A stretch of 15,753 nt of DNA. It comes from an uncultured Geobacteraceae bacterium. Its GTDB lineage: Bacteria > Desulfobacterota > Desulfuromonadia > Geobacterales > Pseudopelobacteraceae. Positions 9,189 through 14,835 of this stretch are shown in pieces. Position 1 is the first letter of the stretch, and each line of letters opens with the position of its first letter. The position numbers were made by a program, and so were the translations under genes. The notes under the pieces are model-generated. The model saw only the letters and a program-made list of their open reading frames with translations, was not told the origin of the DNA and made no database searches. The stretch covers positions 1 to 15,753 of the forward strand of contig CAIRND010000635.1 in NCBI GenBank assembly GCA_903879825.1, given 5' to 3'.

Positions 9189-9203
9189 TTGTGGGGGGAA
9201 AGC

Positions 9204-9620
9204 ATGAAACGATATTTAATAGTTGATGATGATGAAATCAACCGACTGATGCTTCATGATTTTCTGTCTGAATTCGCTAAATGTGACCTTGCGGAGAACG
9301 GCAAAGAGGGCTTGAACTTTTTTGAGAAGGCGCTCACAGAACGAGATCCTTATGATCTCCTCTGTATTGATTTAATGATGCCGGAGATGAATGGGCTTGC
9401 ACTTATCAGAAAGATACGGGGTATTGAAAAGACACATAACGGTGCCGGTGATGTGCGCACCAAAGTTTTCGTTATTACCTCCAGTGACTCAATTTGGGAC
9501 AGGTCTGATCTTGTTTTGGATAACTTATGTGATGAATATATCGTCAAACCTTTTTGCAGGGGCGCTCTTCTTACTGATTTGCACAAAAATATTCTGGTTG
9601 ATCACCCGCGACACCCTTGA
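9204..9620 (+). CDS. Single-domain response regulator (CheY-like)
   Basis: The 138-residue protein is one receiver domain: an acidic DDDE cluster after beta-1, acceptor D56 in CIDLMMPEMNG, Thr in VFVITSSD, and K115 in VKPF. It has no output domain, so it acts by protein contact or as a phosphorelay intermediate for the kinases upstream. A TTG at 9189 opens the frame, but the ATG at 9204 has a GGGGGGAA purine tract 4-10 bases upstream and gives a standard N-terminus. The last ~11 residues (from K128, reading KNILVDHPRHP) are encoded by copy 2 of the direct repeat, so the original 3' end may have been replaced. The receiver fold itself is complete. It is the last gene of the operon. Confidence 0.9.
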   Translation: MKRYLIVDDDEINRLMLHDFLSEFAKCDLAENGKEGLNFFEKALTERDPYDLLCIDLMMPEMNGLALIRKIRGIEKTHNGAGDVRTKVFVITSSDSIWDRSDLVLDNLCDEYIVKPFCRGALLTDLHKNILVDHPRHP

Positions 9621-9688
9621 CCATTTCCACTTCCGCAGATTAGTTTATTTCCGCAACAATTTTTTTGTAGTGTTTACCTGACAGACGC
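9586..9688 (+). repeat. Copy 2 of ~110-bp direct repeat, overlapping the regulator 3' end
   Basis: It has the same orientation as the copy at 1919-2031 and shares the identical outer blocks (9586-9624 and 9667-9688). Its centre is about 10 bases shorter. The first 35 bases encode the C-terminus and stop codon of the response regulator; the remainder is intergenic. Confidence 0.85.
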
Positions 9689-9690
9689 TC

Positions 9691-9721
9691 CGGAAAATTT
9701 CCGCTAAATTTAGTTTTTTTT
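9691..9721 (+). terminator. Possible weak terminator after the kinase operon
   Basis: A short hairpin (cggaa 9691-9695 with ttccg 9699-9703) and a palindrome ctaaatttag (9704-9713) run directly into eight T (9714-9721). The stem is short, so this is tentative. It lies between the convergent regulator gene and the WYL gene. Confidence 0.35.
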
Positions 9722-9741
9722 ATATTTACCAATCCGGTTTT

Positions 9742-10350
9742 TTAAAGAGAGGCTAATCCCTCCGGACTGATAATGCGAATGTGTGGAATCCAGTAACGCA
9801 CGATAGGCATCACCTGGTTAGAGTGGCCGACTTTGGATGAGACAATCAGGCCGCCGTCTTCAAGCTCTTTTTCAATTACTTGGTTGGCAATCAACTTGCG
9901 TCGCTTAAAGTAACCGGCCATCTCGCGGGCAATCTTGAAGACAATCTCCTTTTTTTCTTCTCCCAGCCAGATGCCGTCTTCCTCTTTGAGCATCTTGTCG
10001 ATCTCAGGATCATGGGTAAAGCGAGTATCAAGTTGGCTGAGCCGTTCGACCCTGGCGAAGGAGAAGGTCTTGATTTTGTCGCCATCTCGGGCAACAAGAT
10101 ACCAGATTCCCTTGTGATTGATTAGTTTCAACGGAGCAACAGCGGGATAAGACTTGCTTCCTTCGTTATTTAAATAATCAAATGAGATATGGCAGCGGGC
10201 AACAATGGACCGTTCCAGTCTGCGAAAAACATCTTCCTTACCAGTGAGATCTTCGTAATTGTGCCCCTTGACCAGAAGCGCCGACTGAATACGGCTATCG
10301 AATATGTTGCCTAGAAAGTCATCAGAAAGGGACGGAAACAAGCCCCGCAC
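9742..10350 (-). CDS. WYL-domain transcriptional regulator lacking its N-terminal HTH
   Basis: The frame encodes ~203 residues from a GTG at 10350. The WYL domain is clear (~40-110): NHKGIWYLVARDG with W83-Y84-L85 and the SFARVERL segment, followed by the C-terminal WCX-like extension (~125-200). Intact family members are ~300-330 residues, with a winged HTH that binds DNA and a WYL domain that senses a ligand. Here the frame continues upstream as IKDIERFASLAG, which is typical family sequence, and then meets an in-frame TAA at 10387-10389. No HTH is found in the ~290 bases beyond. The gene is therefore probably a remnant, cut where the accessory region begins; the GTG may not be a true start. 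It is convergent with the kinase operon. What the intact gene controlled cannot be told. Confidence 0.8.
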   Translation of the reverse strand: MRGLFPSLSDDFLGNIFDSRIQSALLVKGHNYEDLTGKEDVFRRLERSIVARCHISFDYLNNEGSKSYPAVAPLKLINHKGIWYLVARDGDKIKTFSFARVERLSQLDTRFTHDPEIDKMLKEEDGIWLGEEKKEIVFKIAREMAGYFKRRKLIANQVIEKELEDGGLIVSSKVGHSNQVMPIVRYWIPHIRIISPEGLASL

Positions 10351-10431
10351 GCCTGCAAGGCTGGCAAAACGTTCAATATCTTTGATTTAAAGTTTCAATA
10401 GGATCCGATATTTTGTCATGTTTGTTAGAGC

Positions 10432-10460
10432 GAACTATAGGGATTCGAACCGTAGTGACT
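10432..10460. repeat. 29-bp T-arm-like repeat, left copy
   Basis: It matches 13715-13743 at 26 of 29 positions and in the same orientation; gaactat and attcgaaccgtagtgact are identical at the same spacing. On the minus strand it contains ggttcgaatccc, the hallmark of a tRNA T-loop, but no complete tRNA can be folded around it. It is probably an old attachment-site remnant. Confidence 0.7.
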
Positions 10461-10501
10461 AAAAAAAACCGCTTAATCATTTCGAAGAATTGATTAAGCG
10501 G
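10461..10501 (-). terminator. Strong rho-independent terminator on the minus strand, with no gene feeding it
   Basis: An 11-bp perfect stem (ccgcttaatca 10469-10479 with tgattaagcgg 10491-10501) with an 11-base loop is followed on the minus strand by eight T (10468-10461). No minus-strand gene lies to its right, so it seems left over from a lost gene or RNA. Confidence 0.75.
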
Positions 10502-10647
10502 TGGCATTTCAAAGTTTCAACCGACATTTTAGAGAGCCAATCGTACGAATCAGCTAACGTTGTTTGAGTGTCGCTAAAACAGAGCCATAGGGATCTGAAT
10601 AAATAAAAATTGCTTGAACTGTTGCAAATTATGTTTGTTTGAATTAC

Positions 10648-10663
10648 AGTAACCGCTGTTACT
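10648..10663. promoter_or_regulatory. Possible operator upstream of the ATPase gene
   Basis: The inverted repeat agtaac-cgct-gttact lies 20 bases before the ATPase start and overlaps a possible -10 element (tactat, 10660-10665). This would suit an operator for a repressor. No experimental or family support is visible. Confidence 0.3.
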
Positions 10664-10683
10664 ATAAACAACAGGCGGACTAT

Positions 10684-12009
10684 ATGAAGTTCTACAATAG
10701 AGAAAACGAGTTGGCTGAGCTAGCAACGCTGTATGACCAGGCAAGTTCTGTCGGACGGATGACCGTTCTTACTGGCCGCCGCCGCGTCGGCAAGACTCTG
10801 CTGGCACTGGAGTCTGTAAAGAACCACAAACACCTTTACCTGTTCGTTTCAAAAAAGGCGGAGGCTCTTCTCTGCCAAGAGTTTATCGAAGAGATTCGTC
10901 ACAACTTCAACATTCCTGTTATCGGTGAGATACGGCACTTTCGCGACATTTTCACTCTGCTAATAGAGATTTCCCGCACTGAAAAATTTACCCTGATTGT
11001 TGACGAGTTCCAGGAGTTTTTCAGCATCAATCCTTCAGTCTATTCCGAACTTCAAGGACTCTGGGATCGTAACAAGGCCACCAGCAAGCTGAATCTGATA
11101 TTCATCGGATCGGTTCACTCGCTTATGTACCGTATCTTTCAGGATGCCAAGGAGCCTCTGTTCGGCAGGGCTGACCGAATTATGATTTTGAAGCCGTTTA
11201 GTATCAAATCAATTTTTACCGTAATAAGTGACCATGGCTACACGGATATGCAGACGCTGTTCAATGTCTACGCAATTACAGGAGGTCTGCCCAAATATAT
11301 TGAACTGCTTGCAGAGAATAATGCCTTACCCCGGCAGCAGTTGATGGACTTCATCTTCAGGCAGTATTCACCGTTTCTGACGGAAGGGAAAAACCTTCTG
11401 ATAGAAGAATTCGGCAGGGATTATGGAACATATTTTTCAATCCTGGAGTTGATAGCAGCTGGTAAGACTGCCCGCAGTGAAATTGAATCAATTCTGGAGA
11501 TCCATACCGGTGCATATCTCAGTAAGCTCGAAGGGGAATATGCTCTTATAGACCGTCATAAGCCCATTGATGCCAAGCCTGGTAGCAGGCTGCAGAAGTA
11601 TTTTATCCGCGATAATTTTTTGAACTTCTGGTTTCGCTTCATCTACCGTAACCTGTCTGCCGTCGAGACCGGCAATTTTGCCTATATCCGTGAGATTGTC
11701 GAGCGTGATTATGCGACCTGGTCCGGCAGAATACTGGAGCGGTTTTTTCACGAACTGTATGCCGCCAGCGGGAATTACAACCGGATCGGCTCATACTGGG
11801 AGCGTGGCAATAAAAACGAGATCGACCTGGTGGCGGTCAATGACATCAAAAAAGTGATCGTCATCGCAGAGATCAAAGTCAACAAGAGCAGGATAAATCT
11901 TGTAGAACTTGAAAAGAAGGCGAAAAACCTTGTCACTGATTATCAGGGATACAAATTTGATTTCCGTGCACTTAGCGTTGATGATGCTAAATTGCTGTTG
12001 AATGCCTGA
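10684..12009 (+). CDS. AAA ATPase with C-terminal PD-(D/E)xK-like domain (archaeal-type ATPase, DUF234 style)
   Basis: The 441-residue protein has Walker A GRRRVGKT (31-38), Walker B LIVDEF with D107/E108, a sensor segment FIGSVHSL (~140-147), an FGR motif with R162, and GGLPKYI (~200-206), all usual in this STAND-like ATPase family. The C-terminus has D381 in NEIDLV and E396-x-K398 in AEIKVNK, the spacing of a PD-(D/E)xK nuclease-like fold. The role is unknown; related genes are scattered in variable regions and have been suggested to be selfish or defence-related. A TTG at 10639 would add 15 residues, but the ATG at 10684 has AGGCGG (10673-10678) five bases upstream and starts with the family-typical MKFYNRENEL. 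It stands alone, between a truncated regulator and a tRNA fragment. Confidence 0.87.
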   Translation: MKFYNRENELAELATLYDQASSVGRMTVLTGRRRVGKTLLALESVKNHKHLYLFVSKKAEALLCQEFIEEIRHNFNIPVIGEIRHFRDIFTLLIEISRTEKFTLIVDEFQEFFSINPSVYSELQGLWDRNKATSKLNLIFIGSVHSLMYRIFQDAKEPLFGRADRIMILKPFSIKSIFTVISDHGYTDMQTLFNVYAITGGLPKYIELLAENNALPRQQLMDFIFRQYSPFLTEGKNLLIEEFGRDYGTYFSILELIAAGKTARSEIESILEIHTGAYLSKLEGEYALIDRHKPIDAKPGSRLQKYFIRDNFLNFWFRFIYRNLSAVETGNFAYIREIVERDYATWSGRILERFFHELYAASGNYNRIGSYWERGNKNEIDLVAVNDIKKVIVIAEIKVNKSRINLVELEKKAKNLVTDYQGYKFDFRALSVDDAKLLLNA

Positions 12010-12049
12010 GAAAAAAACAGTGGTACAAACGTAGGGGATTAATGATAAA

Positions 12050-12087
12050 GAAAAAGCGTCCCACTTATCAACAAGTTAGGACGCTTT
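12050..12087 (-). terminator. Terminator of the tRNA-Ser fragment
   Basis: A 9-bp stem (aaagcgtcc 12053-12061 with ggacgcttt 12079-12087), extended by inner actt/aagt pairing, is followed on the minus strand by a T-rich tail. It lies 12 bases past the CCA end of the tRNA fragment, the normal place for a tRNA terminator. It may also stop + strand transcription from the ATPase gene. Confidence 0.75.
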
Positions 12088-12099
12088 CTTCTCGTGTAA

Positions 12100-12155
12100 T
12101 GGCGGAGAGGTAGGGATTCGAACCCTAGGTACGTTGCCGTACACCTGATTTCGAG
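12100..12155 (-). tRNA. tRNA-Ser(CGA) 3' fragment; attachment site of an integrated element
   Basis: Read on the minus strand, it holds an anticodon loop CTCGAAA (anticodon CGA at 12153-12151), the 3' anticodon stem TCAGG, a long class II variable arm pairing GTAC with GTAC, and a perfect T-arm (TAGGG-TTCGAAT-CCCTA). The acceptor strand CCTCTCC, G and an encoded CCA complete the 3' end. The 5' half is absent: the bases beyond 12156 do not form a D-arm or a GGAGAGG acceptor strand. A 3' half of this kind is the usual att core left by integration into a tRNA gene. It is not a functional tRNA. Confidence 0.85.
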
Positions 12156-12263
12156 TTAGAAAACATGGCTTGTACTCACTTTTGTTTGGCTGTATAACAT
12201 ATTGAAATAGATGATTTAATTTTGTATCAGGCTTCATGGTGTTTGACTTGAATTCATGTTTGT

Positions 12264-12285
12264 TGTACCCTATGTGTACCCTATG
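12264..12285. repeat. Tandem 11-bp repeat upstream of the integrase, possible arm-type sites
   Basis: tgtaccctatg occurs twice head to tail (12264-12274 and 12275-12285), ending 10 bases before the integrase ribosome binding site. Short direct repeats like this next to a P4-type integrase are candidates for its N-terminal domain's arm-binding sites, and would let it regulate its own expression. Confidence 0.5.
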
Positions 12286-12307
12286 AGATTTATTCAGGAG
12301 GATGCAT

Positions 12308-13582
12308 ATGGCTCAGAATATCAAGCTGACCAAGACGGTCGTTGAGAAAATCCCACCCGCTGAAAAAGGCAAACAGGATGAATATTACGACAGTGAGTTA
12401 CCTGCATTCGGTATTCGTGTGTCAGCGACGTCAAAGAGCTATTTTGTGCGCAAGTGGATTAACGGCAAACTTTCCCGCGTCACCTTGGGACGACATGGTG
12501 TAATCAGTGCTGATACTGCCAGAAAAATGGCTGCAGATGCAACAACAGATATCCGTAAGGGAATCGATATCAATCTTGAAAAGACAAAGGCAAAGACGAG
12601 AAGTATTACCTTTGCAAAAGCATTTGAATTGTTTCTTGAAACACGTAAAGGATTAAAGCCGAAAACCGTTTCCATGTATAGCGACCATGTAGATCGTCTG
12701 CTCGTTTCTTGGAAGAAAAAGCCGATTGCAGAGATTACCTGCGATATGGTGGCTCGCCGTCATTCAGACATTTCAGACACAAATGGTAAAGCTACAGCTA
12801 ACGCTGCCATGCGTACATTTCGAGCGATTTACAACTTTGCGAGATCTGTAACCGGGAATGTTATACCTGAAAACCCGGCACATCGCTTGAGCCAAACGAA
12901 ACAATGGAACAAGATTGAGCGTCGGCGTACCTTTATAAAGCCCCATCTACTGAAGCCCTGGTTCAATGCGGTAAATGATCTCAAAAACCCTGTTGTCAGC
13001 AGTCACCTCCTGTTACTTGCATTTACCGGACTTCGCAAGAACGAAGCGTTAAATATGAAATGGGCGGATGTGGACCTGCAGGATAAATCCTTCACGATTG
13101 TTAACACAAAAAATGGTCAGCCCCATACTCTGCCAATGAGCGGATTTCTTCATGATTTGTTTGTAGAGCTTCAGAAATACAGGACTAACGAGTATGTTTT
13201 TCCTGGAGCGGCGGAGGATTCACATCTCAAGGATCCAAGGCGGAATTTCGTACATATAACAGATCATACCTGCTTGGCTCTGAATGACGTTTCAACAACA
13301 ATGGAGTTGGAGGCCAAGAAACTTGCGAACGCTGACAGTATTGTGCCAGGAATAGAATTCACACAACACGATTTGCGTAGAACGTTCATTACTGTTGCAG
13401 AGAGCCTGGATATTCCTTATGCAGCATTGAAGAAACTGCTCAACCATAGTGACGGTAATGATGTGACCGGCGGATATCTCCAAATTACTACAGAACGTCT
13501 TCGTGGACCGATGGAGCGCATAAGCGGCCGTTTGCTTGAGCTGATGACTGACAAAGCAGCCGTCGAAGAAATGAACCAATAA
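12308..13582 (+). CDS. P4-type tyrosine recombinase/integrase
   Basis: The 424-residue protein has the usual length of this family. The N-terminal arm-binding domain (DUF4102 style, ~1-90) includes YYDSELPAFGIRVS and VTLGRHG; a SAM-like core-binding domain follows (~95-190). The catalytic domain has R243 (TGLRKNEAL), K268 (NTKNGQPH), H354 and R357 (QHDLRRTF), H380 (LLNHSDG) and nucleophile Y390 (GGYLQI), so all active-site residues are present. It catalyses site-specific integration and excision, here apparently at tRNA-Ser(CGA), whose 3' fragment lies ~150 bases upstream. An ATG at 12302 directly abuts AGGAGG (12296-12301), with no spacer; the ATG at 12308 has six bases and is the better start. 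It is transcribed away from the attachment site. Confidence 0.93.
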   Translation: MAQNIKLTKTVVEKIPPAEKGKQDEYYDSELPAFGIRVSATSKSYFVRKWINGKLSRVTLGRHGVISADTARKMAADATTDIRKGIDINLEKTKAKTRSITFAKAFELFLETRKGLKPKTVSMYSDHVDRLLVSWKKKPIAEITCDMVARRHSDISDTNGKATANAAMRTFRAIYNFARSVTGNVIPENPAHRLSQTKQWNKIERRRTFIKPHLLKPWFNAVNDLKNPVVSSHLLLLAFTGLRKNEALNMKWADVDLQDKSFTIVNTKNGQPHTLPMSGFLHDLFVELQKYRTNEYVFPGAAEDSHLKDPRRNFVHITDHTCLALNDVSTTMELEAKKLANADSIVPGIEFTQHDLRRTFITVAESLDIPYAALKKLLNHSDGNDVTGGYLQITTERLRGPMERISGRLLELMTDKAAVEEMNQ

Positions 13583-13637
13583 AAATGCGGGCGATCATGT
13601 ATGGATAAAGTATCAGCAGTTTGCTGTCAGAAACATA

Positions 13638-13658
13638 TACCCCCAATTCTACCCCCAA
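13638..13658. repeat. Paired tacccccaa repeats downstream of the integrase
   Basis: tacccccaa occurs at 13638-13646 and 13650-13658, 12 bases apart. Both share the taccc core with the tandem repeat upstream of the integrase, so they could be arm-type sites on the other side. This is tentative. Confidence 0.35.
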
Positions 13659-13714
13659 AAATGTTTGTTTGGACATTTCAATAAGTTGCATCAAAAACAC
13701 CGATTTGTTCGAAT

Positions 13715-13743
13715 GAACTATTTGAATTCGAACCGTAGTGACT
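13715..13743. repeat. 29-bp T-arm-like repeat, right copy
   Basis: It matches 10432-10460 at 26 of 29 positions and in the same orientation. Together the copies bracket the ATPase gene, the tRNA fragment and the integrase. Its T-stem pairing is more degraded than in the left copy. Confidence 0.7.
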
Positions 13744-13814
13744 TCAGATTTGTTTAGCGTATTTTGTGTTGATGAAGCCGGGTGTTGTTGTAAGTGAAAT
13801 AACTGAGAGTGGCG

Positions 13815-14720
13815 ATGCAAGGATACATCTGGCAAAAGAATAACTGGCCCAATCTGACTTGGGATACAGACAGACTCGTGTTGCCTCTCGGAGAATGTCG
13901 GCAGATGAAGGGCAGGCTTCTCAGTAAAGTATGCGGTCTCGAAGTGCAGCTGAATGATATGGTCCAGGCTGAGATTCTCGTGGCAGAGGCCATTAATACC
14001 TCTGCTATCGAAGGAGATCAGCTGAATGAGCGTTCTGTGCGTTCGTCTGTTAATCGCAGGTTGGGGCTGCCTTCTGTGGGGATGCCGGTGGATCGTAGGA
14101 TTGATGATCTTATTTCGGTGTTGCTGGACGCTACACAAAATTTTGATGCGCCACTTACTAAAGAACGTTTATGGGGGTGGCAGGCGGCCCTTTTTCCTTC
14201 TGGCTATTCCTGTATGCACAAGATCAAGGTTGGTGGCTGGCGGGACGGTGAAGAACCGATGCGGGTAGTATCAGGTCCGATAGGTAGGGAGAAGATCCAC
14301 TTCGAGGCTCCGCCTGCTGAACAGCTTGATGGTGAGATGAAGCGATTCTTTATGTGGTTTGATGAGAGTCTTGGAAGCGTTGATGGGATTGTCCGGTCAG
14401 CATTGGTGCATTTGTGGTTCGTGACGATCCACCCGTTCGATGATGGTAATGGTCGTCTTGCCAGGGCTTTGACAGATATGGTCTTGGCCCAGAATGATAA
14501 GCAGCGGGTTCGCTACTTCAGTCTTTCATCTCAGATCATGGCCGATCGAGAGAGTTATTACGATATACTGGAAAAGACACAGAGTGGTTCCGGTGATGTT
14601 ACTGAATGGCTGGTCTGGTTTTTGTGCTGTTTTGCGAAGGCTATGGAGCAATCAGAAAATATCATTAACATGGTAATTGCAAGCCAGAGTACTGGAGGAC
14701 AGTCGCCCAGGAATAATTGA
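13815..14720 (+). CDS. Fic-domain protein (DUF4172-Fic type), C-terminus decayed
   Basis: The 301-residue product starts with a DUF4172-like segment (MQGYIWQ). It carries the class II inhibitory helix motif TSAIEG (62-67, E66) and the Fic motif HPFDDGNGRLAR (206-217, catalytic H206). Fic enzymes transfer AMP or related groups from nucleotides to hydroxyls on target proteins, and the inhibitory Glu keeps them in check. Relatives are ~370 residues and end in a winged HTH. Here the frame diverges after about residue 288 and stops at 14720, while another frame continues with family-like sequence interrupted by stops. The ATG at 13815 matches the family start and has GAGAG five bases upstream; a GTG at 13809 is possible. 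The Fic core looks intact; the HTH is lost. It sits inside the integrated element. Confidence 0.88.
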   Translation: MQGYIWQKNNWPNLTWDTDRLVLPLGECRQMKGRLLSKVCGLEVQLNDMVQAEILVAEAINTSAIEGDQLNERSVRSSVNRRLGLPSVGMPVDRRIDDLISVLLDATQNFDAPLTKERLWGWQAALFPSGYSCMHKIKVGGWRDGEEPMRVVSGPIGREKIHFEAPPAEQLDGEMKRFFMWFDESLGSVDGIVRSALVHLWFVTIHPFDDGNGRLARALTDMVLAQNDKQRVRYFSLSSQIMADRESYYDILEKTQSGSGDVTEWLVWFLCCFAKAMEQSENIINMVIASQSTGGQSPRNN

Positions 14721-14788
14721 CGCAGCGGTAGAAAAAGTTTATCTATTGGCTACTAGCTGAATCAGAAGGGTCTGTCGGTTGGCTTACA
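14678..14788 (+). pseudogene. Decayed C-terminal segment of the Fic gene in another frame
   Basis: From 14678, one frame off the Fic gene, the translation gives KPEYW, then a TAA (14714), LTQR, a TAG (14729), then KKFIYWLL and later GSVGWLT. From memory, intact DUF4172-Fic proteins continue after the catalytic domain with K-x-x-FW, then L-N-E-R-Q-R-K, LL, G-x-x-G and M/L-T at this spacing. A frameshift near 14675-14680 followed by two nonsense changes explains this; the TAG falls where the family has Gln. The HTH beyond cannot be recognised. Confidence 0.55.
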
Positions 14789-14835
14789 TAATCAACTATG
14801 CTTCGGATGACAAATAATGTTTGAGTTTAACCTCC

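Larger units (their letters stand above)
10387..10683. other. Gene-free junction region rich in degenerate repeats
   Basis: No gene is seen here. It holds a T-arm-like repeat (10432-10460), a minus-strand terminator (10461-10501), and loosely repeated pieces such as aaagtttcaa (10388 and 10511) and atagggat (10437 and 10588). It also has the leader of the ATPase gene. It looks like a patchwork left by successive insertions. Confidence 0.5.

Noticed and set aside
10432..10501. Possible complete tRNA gene around the T-loop-like ggttcgaatccc
   Set aside because: The T-stem has a mismatch, there is no CCA or matching acceptor strand, and the terminator lies on the wrong side for this orientation.
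10639..10683. TTG start for the ATPase gene
   Set aside because: It would add 15 residues with no family similarity and lacks a ribosome binding site; the ATG at 10684 is better placed.
12302..12307. Upstream ATG for the integrase
   Set aside because: It directly abuts the AGGAGG with no spacer; the ATG six bases later fits normal spacing.
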